NCBI GenBank assembly: GCA_036389275.1
Contig: DASVQE010000048.1
Coordinates: 39,143-103,142 of the forward strand
Reading direction: 5' to 3'
Length of the DNA stretch: 64,000 nt
Origin: QHVT01 sp036389275
Lineage (GTDB): Bacteria; Acidobacteriota; Thermoanaerobaculia; Gp7-AA8
Of this stretch, positions 9,184 to 18,363 are shown in pieces. Below the pieces are notes generated by a model, which searched no databases, was not told the DNA's origin, and was given only the letters and a program-made list of their open reading frames with translations. How positions within the stretch are numbered: the stretch's first letter is position 1; the number at the start of each line of letters is the position of its first letter. Made by a program: the position numbers and the translations under genes.

Positions 9184-10062
9184 TCACGCCGCGAACGGCT
9201 GGCAGCGGCGGCATGGGCGGAAGCCCTGCCGCGTGGCATCGCTCGCGCCGCGGAAGGCGACGCGGTTCTCCTCGCGGATACGGCGAGCGTCCTTGCACGT
9301 CGGATAGCAGACGATCTTCGTCGTCTTCGAGCCGATGTAGCGCACGCCGCGCCGCGCCAGCGTTTCGAGCGCGTCGACGTCGACGCCTTCGCGCCGCAGC
9401 AGCTCGCGCTTGACCGCGCTGCCGAACGCGTACTGCCCGACGCCGCCGGTCGACGGCACCACGCGATGGCACGGCACGACCAGCGGCACGCGGTTGTGCG
9501 CGCAGATCGTTCCGACCGCGCGCACCGCCCGAGGACGCCCGACCTGCCGCGCCACCCACTCGTACGTGCGCACCTCGCCGCGCGGAATGCGCGCGAGCGT
9601 GGCCAGCACCTCGCGCTCGAGCGGGCTGGCGTCGTCGTCCCAATCCACCTGCGGCTTGCCCGCGCCTTCGCCGGCGACCGCCGCGGCCACCTGCGCGCGC
9701 AACCGCTCCGGCAGCTCCGCGTCGCACACGCCGCGTCCGTAGCGTTGCGCGTAACGGGCGCGGAACTCCTCGAAGGTGCCGCCGCGATGAATCATGCGCA
9801 GCCCGTTCGCGGAGAAGGCGACGTGAATGATTGCGTCGCCGGTCTGCAGCGCGGCGTAGCCGTCGTTGAAGGCGTCGCGGCAGGAGCGCGGCGGCGCCGC
9901 GGCCAGCGACTTGAGACCGCGGGCGATGGTGGTGACGTCCGCCAGCGACTCGTCGCACGAGCTGCAGGTCGCGAGATGTTCGTGCAGGTGCGCGGCTTCG
10001 CGCGCCGGCAGCTCGCCGGTACGCATCGCATCGATTCGGGTGAGAACGGATCTACACCGCAT
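9184..10062 (-). CDS. Anti-sigma zinc motif / O6-alkylguanine-DNA methyltransferase / Ada Cys4 domain fusion
   Basis: 292-residue protein with three modules. Residues 1-45 contain a zf-HC2/ZAS anti-sigma motif, H29-x3-C33-x2-C36. Residues about 60-225 form a complete O6-methylguanine-DNA methyltransferase with acceptor Cys198 in PCHRV and the following GGVGQYAFG. Residues about 235-290 form an Ada-type methylphosphotriester zinc domain with C252-x3-C256 and C284-x2-C287 (FRPCRRC). In E. coli Ada the Cys4 domain is N-terminal and fused to an AraC HTH; here it is C-terminal and no HTH exists. The start is ATG 10062, preceded by AAGGAG. It overlaps the upstream ECF sigma gene by 11 nt. I infer a repair enzyme that also holds the sigma factor and releases it upon alkylation. 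Confidence 0.9.
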   Translation of the reverse strand: MRCRSVLTRIDAMRTGELPAREAAHLHEHLATCSSCDESLADVTTIARGLKSLAAAPPRSCRDAFNDGYAALQTGDAIIHVAFSANGLRMIHRGGTFEEFRARYAQRYGRGVCDAELPERLRAQVAAAVAGEGAGKPQVDWDDDASPLEREVLATLARIPRGEVRTYEWVARQVGRPRAVRAVGTICAHNRVPLVVPCHRVVPSTGGVGQYAFGSAVKRELLRREGVDVDALETLARRGVRYIGSKTTKIVCYPTCKDARRIREENRVAFRGASDATRQGFRPCRRCQPFAA

Positions 10063-10624
10063 GGGCGACTCCTTTTTGTTCGAGCGCGTCCCGCAGCAGC
10101 TTGAGCGAGCGGAACACTTTTCCTCGCAGCGAGGCCTCGGTGGCCCCGACCGTTTTGGCGATGTCGGCGTACGACATCTCTTCCATGAAGCGGAGCACGA
10201 GCAGCTCGCGCGCGTCGACCGGCAGCATGGCCATGGCATCGCGGAGCAGCTCCGCGTCCTGCTGCCGTTCGAGCTCGGAGCCGTGCTCCCGTACGAACGG
10301 ACCGAGGCGGCCGTCGTCGAACGACTCGAGCGGCTGCTCGAGCGCGCGCGTCTTCGAGCGCCGCTTGTTGAAGCTGAGGTTGCGCACCATCCTGAACAGC
10401 CACGGCCGCAGCGCGAGGCTGGCGCAGCGCGCCTCGTCGTACTGCCGCGTGAGCGCGCGATGCGCGCGCAACATCGCGTCCTGCACCACTTCCTGCGCGT
10501 CGAAGGTGTTCTGCAGGATGCCGTGCGCGTAGCCGTAGAGCGCTGCCTCGTAGCGGTCGATCAACCGCTCCAGCGCTCCCGGCTCACACCGGTGCACCGC
10601 CACGGCCAGCTCACCCTCGGTCAT
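10052..10624 (-). CDS. ECF RNA polymerase sigma factor paired with the Ada-fusion protein
   Basis: 190-residue ECF (group 4) sigma factor. Region 2 includes FDAQEVVQDAML and WLFRMVRNLSFNKRR; region 4 includes LPVDARELLVLRFMEEMSY and an HTH ending in GKVFRSLKLLRD. The start is ATG 10624, with AGGAG 6 nt upstream. The 3' end overlaps the ZAS-methyltransferase-Ada gene, which occupies the position of a cognate anti-sigma gene. The upstream 90 nt to the divergent ABC-F gene contain a heptad repeat (10677-10704), but I could not recognise a clear ECF -35/-10 pair there. The regulon is predicted to be alkylation repair, by context only. Confidence 0.9.
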   Translation of the reverse strand: MTEGELAVAVHRCEPGALERLIDRYEAALYGYAHGILQNTFDAQEVVQDAMLRAHRALTRQYDEARCASLALRPWLFRMVRNLSFNKRRSKTRALEQPLESFDDGRLGPFVREHGSELERQQDAELLRDAMAMLPVDARELLVLRFMEEMSYADIAKTVGATEASLRGKVFRSLKLLRDALEQKGVAHAV

Positions 10625-10676
10625 GCTCCTACCAACACGCGCATCAGCGATTCCGTTCGCGATATTCTCCATCGCC

Positions 10677-10704
10677 GTTCATCGTTAATCGTTCATCCTT
10701 CATC
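10677..10704 (+). repeat. Four tandem heptamers, consensus GTTCATC
   Basis: Four perfectly phased 7-nt units (GTTCATC, GTTAATC, GTTCATC, CTTCATC) sit at 10677, 10684, 10691 and 10698, between the divergent ECF sigma and ABC-F genes. They may be a simple heptameric repeat of the type also seen at 60982, or a multi-site operator. The position 12 nt before the ABC-F start makes a transcription effect possible. Confidence 0.7.
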
Positions 10705-10715
10705 GTTCGCGACTC

Positions 10716-12497
10716 ATGCCCGTCCTGCTCACCGCCACGGCCCTCTCCAAGTCCTTCACCTCGCGCCCGCTCTTCGAGGATCTCTCCTTCACGCTCTTCG
10801 ACGGCGATCACGTCGGACTGGTCGGGCCGAACGGCTCCGGCAAATCGACGCTGCTGAAGATCCTGGCCGGCGCCGAGGAGCCCGACTCCGGGACGCGCGC
10901 ACCGCGCAAAGGCGTGCGCATCGGCTACGTGCCGCAGGACCCCGTCTTCGCGCCCGGCAAGTCGGTGGAGGACGTGCTGCTGGCGGCGCTCGACGACGAG
11001 GCCGCGCTCGACGAGCACGAGAAGTTCGCGCGCGTGGTGCTGGCCCTCGGCCGCTCCGGCTTCAACGACCGCGCCGCGCGCACCGACACGCTCTCCGGCG
11101 GCTGGCGCAAGCGGCTGGCCATCGCCCGCGAGCTCGTGCGCGAGCCCGACGTGCTGCTGCTCGACGAGCCGACGAACCATCTCGACGTCGAAGCGATCCT
11201 CTGGCTCGAGTCGCTGCTCGCCACCGATCCGCAGGCGTTCGTCGTGGTCAGCCATGATCGCTACTTTCTGGAGAACGTCACCAAACGGATGCTCGAGCTC
11301 AATCGCGCCTATCCCGGCGGACTGCTCGCCGTCGACGGCACCTACAGCGATCTCCTGGTCCGTCGCGACGAAGTGCTGCGCAACGAGGCCGCCTATCAGG
11401 AGACGCTGGCGAATCTGGTGCGGCGCGAAGTGGAGTGGCTGCGCCGCGGGCCGAAGGCGCGCACGACCAAGGCGAAGGCGCGCATCCAGAACGCGGAGCG
11501 GCTGATCGACGAGCTGGGCGAGAGCCGCGATCGCGCGGCAACGTCGAAGACCGACATCGACTTCACCGCCTCGCAGCGGAAGACCAAGCGGCTCTGGTCG
11601 GCGCGCGGCCTGACCAAGTCGCCGCTCTTCTCGAACGTCGACATCCTGCTCGCACCGGCGGCGCGCCTCGGCGTCCTCGGGCCGAACGGCTCCGGCAAGA
11701 CCACGCTGTTGCGCATCATCGTCGGCGAGCTCGCGCCCGACGCCGGCACCATCGAGCGCGCCGACGGCTTGCGCGTCGTCTACTTCGAGCAGAACCGGCA
11801 GTCGCTCGATCCGAATCTCACGCTCAAGCGCGCGCTCGCACCCGAAGGCGACAGCGTCGTCTATCGCGACCGCGCCATCCACGTGGCCGGCTGGGCGAAG
11901 CGGTTTCTGTTCCGGCCGGAGCAGCTCGAGACCTCGGTGTCGCGGCTCTCCGGCGGCGAGAAGGCGCGCATCGTCCTCGCGCGGCTGATGCTGCAGCCGG
12001 CCGATCTGCTGGTGATGGACGAGCCGACCAACGACCTCGACATCCCGACGCTCGACGTGCTCGAGGAATCGCTGCTCGAGTTCCCCGGCGCGCTCGTCCT
12101 GGTCACGCACGACCGCTACCTGCTCGACCGCCTCTCGACGCAGCTCCTCGCCCTCGACGGCCGCGGCGGCGCAGAGTACTTTGCGGATTTCGCGCAGTGG
12201 CAGGCCGCGCAGTCGAAGCCGTCCGCGCCGGAGAAGCGCGCCGCCGCCGCCGCGCCGCCCGCGGCCCCGAAGTCGAAGCGCCTCTCCTACCTCGAGCAGC
12301 GCGAGTTCGACGCCATGGAAGCGACGCTGCTCGCCGCGGAGGAGCGTCTGGCCGAAGCGCAGCGACGAGCCGAGGATCCGTCGATCGCCAGCGATGCCGC
12401 CGCGTTGCAGACGCGCTTCACCGAACTGCACGCCGCGCAGTCGGAGGTCGAGCGGCTCTACGCGCGCTGGGCGGAGCTCGAGGCGAAGATCACGTAG
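10716..12497 (+). CDS. uup: ABC-F ATPase, Uup-like
   Basis: Cytosolic ribosome-associated ABC-F protein of 593 aa with two nucleotide-binding domains and no membrane segments. Each has a Walker A (GPNGSGKST, GPNGSGKTT), a signature (LSGGW, LSGGEK) and a Walker B (VLLLDEPTNHLD, LLVMDEPTNDLD). The charged linker around residues 240-280 is the P-site tRNA interaction motif region. The last ~80 residues after an Ala/Pro linker are the coiled-coil C-terminal domain typical of Uup. Start ATG at 10716. Uup proteins act on stalled ribosomes and affect replication-intermediate stability; the exact role here is inferred. Confidence 0.88.
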   Translation: MPVLLTATALSKSFTSRPLFEDLSFTLFDGDHVGLVGPNGSGKSTLLKILAGAEEPDSGTRAPRKGVRIGYVPQDPVFAPGKSVEDVLLAALDDEAALDEHEKFARVVLALGRSGFNDRAARTDTLSGGWRKRLAIARELVREPDVLLLDEPTNHLDVEAILWLESLLATDPQAFVVVSHDRYFLENVTKRMLELNRAYPGGLLAVDGTYSDLLVRRDEVLRNEAAYQETLANLVRREVEWLRRGPKARTTKAKARIQNAERLIDELGESRDRAATSKTDIDFTASQRKTKRLWSARGLTKSPLFSNVDILLAPAARLGVLGPNGSGKTTLLRIIVGELAPDAGTIERADGLRVVYFEQNRQSLDPNLTLKRALAPEGDSVVYRDRAIHVAGWAKRFLFRPEQLETSVSRLSGGEKARIVLARLMLQPADLLVMDEPTNDLDIPTLDVLEESLLEFPGALVLVTHDRYLLDRLSTQLLALDGRGGAEYFADFAQWQAAQSKPSAPEKRAAAAAPPAAPKSKRLSYLEQREFDAMEATLLAAEERLAEAQRRAEDPSIASDAAALQTRFTELHAAQSEVERLYARWAELEAKIT

Positions 12498-12876
12498 GCG
12501 GCGCCGCGCGCAACGCGCGCGCCACCAGACCGATTCCGCCGACCAGCAGCACGAGCATCATCAACGTGTTGAAGAGCGTGGTCGGGCGGAAGTAGATCTC
12601 GAGGTTGGCGAGGATGCCGGCGAAGACGATGATCGCGCCGGCGAAGGTGAGCAGCCAGCCGATGACCGAGCGGCCGTTGAAGAAGAGCAGGCCGATGCCG
12701 AGGATCAGCGGGACGAGCGAGAGGCCGAAGGCGTTCATGCCCCAGAAGTGCCAGTAGCCCGACGACACCGTGACCTGATTGGTCAGGAGGTACGCGCCGG
12801 CGACGGCCATGCCGAGGCCGAAGAGGAACAGGCCGATGCCGCCGCGAGTGCCGCCGGCGCCGCGAAGTTCATCCAT
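12490..12876 (-). CDS. Small four-helix membrane protein, unrecognised family
   Basis: 128-residue protein with a short charged N terminus (MDELRGAGGTRGG) and about four hydrophobic segments: residues 14-32, 48-66, 70-90 and 102-122. It contains no enzymatic motif I recognise. I selected ATG 12876 because the glycine-rich hydrophobic sequence starts just after it, and longer readings upstream run through the promoter of the divergent gene at 12943. It overlaps the 3' end of the opposing ABC-F gene by 8 nt. Confidence 0.7.
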   Translation of the reverse strand: MDELRGAGGTRGGIGLFLFGLGMAVAGAYLLTNQVTVSSGYWHFWGMNAFGLSLVPLILGIGLLFFNGRSVIGWLLTFAGAIIVFAGILANLEIYFRPTTLFNTLMMLVLLVGGIGLVARALRAAPPT

Positions 12877-12942
12877 CGCTGCCGATGATACGGCCAACTG
12901 CGCGCGGCGTCCGTAGATGGGAAAAAACGATACGGAGGAATC

Positions 12943-13722
12943 ATGAAACGCACCCTGGTCACCCTCGGTCTGCTCCTGCTCCCGATCGTCGCGCGCGCGC
13001 AGGAAGCGCCGAAGCCGCAGATGTTTCTCGTTCACGAAGAGCTCGCGCGTCCGTCGATGATCCCGCAGTACGAGTCGGCGCTGCGCGACATCCTGGCCGC
13101 GCTCACCGAGAAGAAAGCCGATCCGGCCGTCTTCGGCATGCGCCTCTACATGACGCCCGAGTTCCGCTATCTCTACATCGTCCCGATCGCCAACTACGGC
13201 GCGCTCGACCGCTTCAACGGCGCCTGGAAGGACATCGGCGACGCCGTCGGCAAACCGCGCTGGCAGCAACTGATGGACCGCAGCAGCGCCGCCATGGAGT
13301 CGTTCAACGAGATCGTGGTGATGCGCCGTCCCGAGCTCTCGTACATGCCGGCCACGCCGCGCGTGAAGGACGAAGAGGAAAAGTACGTCCGGATGGAGTT
13401 CTACTACCTCATCCCCGGCAAGGAGCAGGAAGCGGAAGAGGTGGCGCGCGCCTACGCGGCCACGTTCCGGCAGAAGAACATCAACGACGGCTTCACCGTC
13501 TTCACCGCGCTGAGCGGCACCGGCCTGCCGCTGCTGATCGTCACCTCCGGCGGCAAGAGCGCGGCCGACTACGCGATGGAAGATGAACGCGTCGGCGCGG
13601 CCGCCGGCGCCGAGCTGGCGGCGCTACGGATGCGCGCGGCTGCGTGCACGCGCCGCTACGAGGTGCGCGAGGCGATGCCGCGGCCGGAGGTCTCGTACCC
13701 AATGCAGGTCGCGACGAAGTAA
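12943..13722 (+). CDS. Secreted protein of unknown function
   Basis: 259 residues with a clear signal peptide (MKRTLVTLGLLLLPIVARAQ, cleavage after ARA). A strong GGAGG lies 4 nt before the ATG. The mature part appears to hold two similar alpha/beta halves (MFLVHEELARPSMIPQYE... and MEFYYLIPGKEQEAEE...), each reminiscent of a NIPSNAP or dimeric alpha-beta barrel domain. That resemblance is an inference and I cannot name a family. No cofactor motif. Probably periplasmic. Confidence 0.75.
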   Translation: MKRTLVTLGLLLLPIVARAQEAPKPQMFLVHEELARPSMIPQYESALRDILAALTEKKADPAVFGMRLYMTPEFRYLYIVPIANYGALDRFNGAWKDIGDAVGKPRWQQLMDRSSAAMESFNEIVVMRRPELSYMPATPRVKDEEEKYVRMEFYYLIPGKEQEAEEVARAYAATFRQKNINDGFTVFTALSGTGLPLLIVTSGGKSAADYAMEDERVGAAAGAELAALRMRAAACTRRYEVREAMPRPEVSYPMQVATK

Positions 13723-13743
13723 ACTGAACGGCGGGAGGACGTG

Positions 13744-13818
13744 ATGGCCAAAGGCAACAACGCGCGCAAGAAAGAAACGAAGAAGCCGAAGAAAGACGCC
13801 GGCGCCAAGAAGAAGTGA
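13744..13818 (+). CDS. 24-residue lysine-rich peptide
   Basis: Short reading frame MAKGNNARKKETKKPKKD plus six more residues, two thirds Lys/Arg/Asn/Gly. GGGAGG lies 6-7 nt before the ATG, a strong ribosome site. The TGA stop overlaps the GTG start of the following acetyltransferase, so translation of the peptide probably feeds the downstream start. Small basic MAKG-type peptides occur in other bacteria as conserved hypothetical proteins; the role is unknown. It could be an RNA-binding peptide or simply a translational leader. Confidence 0.65.
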   Translation: MAKGNNARKKETKKPKKDAGAKKK

Positions 13819-14342
13819 CGTTCCGCCTCGAAACCGAGCGCCTGGTCATCCGGCCGTGGGTGCCGGAAGACCGGGCCGCTTTTCACGCGCTCACCCTCGA
13901 TCCCGAGACCATGCATCACGTGCATGGGCGGCAGCCGTACAGCGAGGACGAAGTCGAGGAGTGGTTCACCCGTCAGGCGCGGCAGCTCGCGGAGCACGAC
14001 GTCTGCATGGGTGCGATGGTCGAGAAAGCGACCGGCCGCATCATCGGCGTGGCCGGTACGCAGCCGCTCGGCACGACCGGCGATCTCGAGATCGGCTGGT
14101 GGCTGGCCAGCGACGTCTGGGGCCGCGGCTTTGCCACCGAGGCCGGACGTGCGGCCATGCATCACGTGCTCGATACCTTGCAGCGACCTAAAGTCGTTGC
14201 GGTAATCAGTCCTGAAAATTACCCATCAAAAAGAGTGGTTGCGCGGCTGGGCATGGAGTACGACCGCCGCTACACCGGCGCGGAGCTCGGCCATCGCAAG
14301 CCGGAGCTGATCCTCGATCTATATCAGCGCATGCGCGGCTGA
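13815..14342 (+). CDS. GNAT family N-acetyltransferase (RimJ/RimL type)
   Basis: 175 residues of the Acetyltransf_3 type, beginning FRLETERLVIRPW, with the acetyl-CoA-binding loop around residues 93-105 (WLASDVWGRGFATE) and the C-terminal NYPSKRVVARLGM typical of RimJ-like enzymes. The start is GTG 13815, overlapping the stop of the upstream basic peptide by 3 nt (GTGA arrangement). The substrate is unknown: a protein N terminus or a small amine are both possible. It is convergent with the ABC-F gene at 14349, with a 6-nt gap. Confidence 0.85.
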   Translation: MTFRLETERLVIRPWVPEDRAAFHALTLDPETMHHVHGRQPYSEDEVEEWFTRQARQLAEHDVCMGAMVEKATGRIIGVAGTQPLGTTGDLEIGWWLASDVWGRGFATEAGRAAMHHVLDTLQRPKVVAVISPENYPSKRVVARLGMEYDRRYTGAELGHRKPELILDLYQRMRG

Positions 14343-14348
14343 CGCGCG

Positions 14349-15947
<1,599 letters not shown>

Positions 15948-16041
15948 GTGCGCCGTTGAACAGGGGAGGTGCGGAATATCATTTCGCGAACAGCGTTAAC
16001 GGCAGGACAACCCCGTCTCAAAATAACTAATGGAGAGAGCG

Positions 16042-16953
16042 ATGACCCGACGTACGTTTGCCGCAGCGTTCGTGCTGCTCAGCCTGACTGCGACGCTGCA
16101 GGCGCAGGACGTTCAGTCCGCCGACCGAGCCAAGCGCGCCACCCTCGACTCGCGCAAGCTGGCCGCCGAGGGCGGCTATCACGCGCTGACGGACTGCCCG
16201 TCGAAGAGCATCACGCCGCCGGTCACCATCAACGGCGTGATCACCACCGCCACCTGCAAGGACTTTCTCGACTCATACGAAGACGTCTACGCGGTGACGG
16301 TGCGCGCCGGCCAGACCATCGACATCGACTATTCGTCCCGCGCGTACGAGGTCTTCCTCTACATGTACCTCGGCAACGGCACGTCGGCGAACGTCACCTA
16401 CGTCTCGCACCTGAGCACCTCCGGCACCAGCCGCCAGCGCATCCATCACACCTTCGCCAGCGCCGGCACGTACTACATCGAGGCGGGCACGCTCTTCAGC
16501 GTCACCAGCTCGCAGCCGCACACCGGCGCGTACACGCTGACGGCCACGCTCGACGGCAACAGCGGCAACAGCACCTGCATCGCCAACGCCACCACGGCCT
16601 GCCTGCTCGACAACCGCTTCAAAGCCACGCTCAAGTACCGCGGCGCCTTCGACAACAACGCCGCCGACACGAACGCGTCGGTCAAGAACGTGACCGGCTT
16701 CGGCAGCTCGACCAGCGAGACGGTCTTCTTCTACTTCAACAGCGAGAACAACATCGAGATGCTGGTGAAGCTGCTCGACCAGGGCAATACGAACGGGAGC
16801 GGCCAGCCGACCATCGCCGTGCTGTTCGGCTCGTCGACGCCGCTGCGCGCCGAGCTGACCGTGACCGACACGAAGACCGGAGCCGCGAAGACGTACGTCA
16901 GCGAGTTCGGCAAGATGCAGGGCACCACCGACTTTACGGCCTTCGTGAAGTAG
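16042..16953 (+). CDS. Secreted protein with pre-peptidase-like and conserved C-terminal domain (paralogue 1)
   Basis: 303 residues; signal peptide ends near LQAQ. Residues about 60-180 look like a bacterial pre-peptidase C-terminal (PPC) beta-sandwich (DVYAVTVRAGQTIDIDYS..., YYIEAG). The last ~115 residues, from CLLDNRFKATLKYRG to TDFTAFVK, form a domain shared almost residue for residue with the next gene. I chose ATG 16042 because GGAGAGA lies 3-9 nt upstream; an ATG at 16030 would be the alternative. Extracellular or cell-surface location is likely. A terminator-like hairpin follows at 16981. Confidence 0.8.
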   Translation: MTRRTFAAAFVLLSLTATLQAQDVQSADRAKRATLDSRKLAAEGGYHALTDCPSKSITPPVTINGVITTATCKDFLDSYEDVYAVTVRAGQTIDIDYSSRAYEVFLYMYLGNGTSANVTYVSHLSTSGTSRQRIHHTFASAGTYYIEAGTLFSVTSSQPHTGAYTLTATLDGNSGNSTCIANATTACLLDNRFKATLKYRGAFDNNAADTNASVKNVTGFGSSTSETVFFYFNSENNIEMLVKLLDQGNTNGSGQPTIAVLFGSSTPLRAELTVTDTKTGAAKTYVSEFGKMQGTTDFTAFVK

Positions 16954-16980
16954 GGAACTGCGGGATTGCTGTGATCCGGA

Positions 16981-17006
16981 CGGGCGGCTTAGGCCGCCCG
17001 TTTGCT
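16981..17006 (+). terminator. Intrinsic terminator-like hairpin
   Basis: CGGGCGGC (16981-16988), a TTAG loop and GCCGCCCG (16993-17000) form an 8-bp GC-rich stem. A short T-rich stretch (TTTGCTT) follows. It sits 28 nt after the stop of the gene at 16042 and 13 nt before the next start. The weak T-run makes it a partial rather than a complete terminator. Confidence 0.65.
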
Positions 17007-17018
17007 TTACACACGGCC

Positions 17019-17858
17019 ATGAAACCGACGAAATGGCTGGCCGCGGTCGCCCTCTTCTTCGCCCCGTTCGCCGCGCACGCGCAACTGACGCAGAGGCCCG
17101 TGTCGAATACGCACGAGTGCTATTACCACGACGCCTTCTGCAACTCGACCACGACCGACACGGTCAACATCTACGGCTGCCGCACCGACGACTTTCACTA
17201 TCTGAACGCGCATCAGATCCACGTGGAGGCGGGCTACACGCTCACGGTGACGCTGCAGCCGTACGGCTTCCGTCCCTTCATCGGCATCTCGGCGGTCGGT
17301 AACGACCGTTACCTGAAATCGGCGAGCGGCACGACCAGCGGACAGTCGCTCACGCTCAGCTACGTCGCGCCGTCGACGGGCGAGTACGAGATCTGGGTCG
17401 GACCGGCCACCGCGTCCGACACCGGCACGTATCAGCTGTCGGTGCTTTGCACGACCGGCTCGCCGAGCTCGGAGCCGCACTGCGTGCCCGATCAGTTCAC
17501 GGCGTGCCTGCTCAACAATCGCTTCAAGGCCACGCTGAAGTATCGCGGCGTGTTCGACAACAACCGCGCCGACACGAATGCGTCGGTGAAGACCGTCACC
17601 GGCTTCGGCAGCGCCACCAGCGAGACGGTCTTCTTCTACTTCAACAGCCCGAACAACATCGAGATGCTGGTGAAGATGCTCGACCAGGGGAACACGAACG
17701 GCAGCGGCCAGCCGACGGTGGCGGTGCTCTACGGCTCGGCCACGCCGCTGCGCGCGGAGCTGACCATCACCGACACGAAGAACGGCACGACGCGGACGTA
17801 CACGAGCGAGTTCGGCAAGATGCAGGGCGGGACCGATTTCACGGCGTTCGTGAAGTGA
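17019..17858 (+). CDS. Secreted protein, paralogue 2 of the tandem pair
   Basis: 279 residues with signal peptide (FFAPFAAHAQ). The N-terminal region has several Cys (CYYHDAFC, IYGC) and a beta-sandwich like the preceding gene but strongly diverged. The C-terminal domain starting CLLNNRFKATLKYRG is nearly identical to that of its neighbour, including FFYFNSPNNIEMLVKMLDQG. Start ATG 17019; a longer in-frame reading from upstream crosses the preceding gene and is not used. Function unknown. The 3' end overlaps the opposing DinB gene by 20 nt. Confidence 0.8.
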   Translation: MKPTKWLAAVALFFAPFAAHAQLTQRPVSNTHECYYHDAFCNSTTTDTVNIYGCRTDDFHYLNAHQIHVEAGYTLTVTLQPYGFRPFIGISAVGNDRYLKSASGTTSGQSLTLSYVAPSTGEYEIWVGPATASDTGTYQLSVLCTTGSPSSEPHCVPDQFTACLLNNRFKATLKYRGVFDNNRADTNASVKTVTGFGSATSETVFFYFNSPNNIEMLVKMLDQGNTNGSGQPTVAVLYGSATPLRAELTITDTKNGTTRTYTSEFGKMQGGTDFTAFVK

Positions 17859-18363
17859 GGCGGATGCGCTCCAACTGCCCGAGGTGGGCGAGATCGTGTC
17901 CGGCCAGGAGCCGGAGCAGGTAGCCGGCCGATTCGGCGCCGCGCTCGGTGTGAATGCCGACGCGGCGCTGTTGCTCCGGCGTGAGTCTGCGCGCGAGCCG
18001 GAGGTTGGCGTCGCGGACGGTTTCGAATTGCGCGAGCAGCGGCTCGAGCTCGGCGTCGCGGTAGGCGAGGTTCGTTGCCCACAGCTCCTGGTCGTACGCG
18101 ACGATCGGCGGGCGCTCCTCGGCCACGATCATGCGCAACCGCACGCCGATCACCAGCTCGCCGTCGGCGAGGTGATGGATCACCTCGAGCATCGACCACT
18201 TGCCTTCGCCCTCGGGACGCCGCAGCTCCGCATCGCTCACGCCGCGCGTCATCGCGCGCACGGCCGCGGGCGTCGCGGCGAGGACCTCCAGAGGATCGCG
18301 CTCGCCGAGTCGGGCGAGCAGGCCCGAAGCGTACTCGCCGGGAGCGTCGACCGGCATGCTCAT
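17839..18363 (-). CDS. DinB family protein (DinB_2-like)
   Basis: 174-residue four-helix-bundle protein of the DinB/YfiT superfamily. The likely metal ligands are His residues in EVIHHLADGE (about residue 63) and HDLAHLGQLERIR (about 156-160). Such proteins are often thiol-S-transferases or metal-dependent hydrolases of unknown substrate. The start is ATG 18363, overlapping the stop of the PilT-like gene (ATGA), so the two are coupled. The DinB name here is a fold family and does not imply the DNA polymerase. Confidence 0.82.
   Translation of the reverse strand: MSMPVDAPGEYASGLLARLGERDPLEVLAATPAAVRAMTRGVSDAELRRPEGEGKWSMLEVIHHLADGELVIGVRLRMIVAEERPPIVAYDQELWATNLAYRDAELEPLLAQFETVRDANLRLARRLTPEQQRRVGIHTERGAESAGYLLRLLAGHDLAHLGQLERIRLTSRTP

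Noticed and set aside
15969..17858. One 629-codon gene covering both secreted paralogues
   Set aside because: It reads the first gene out of frame; each paralogue has its own signal peptide and start, and a terminator-like hairpin lies between.
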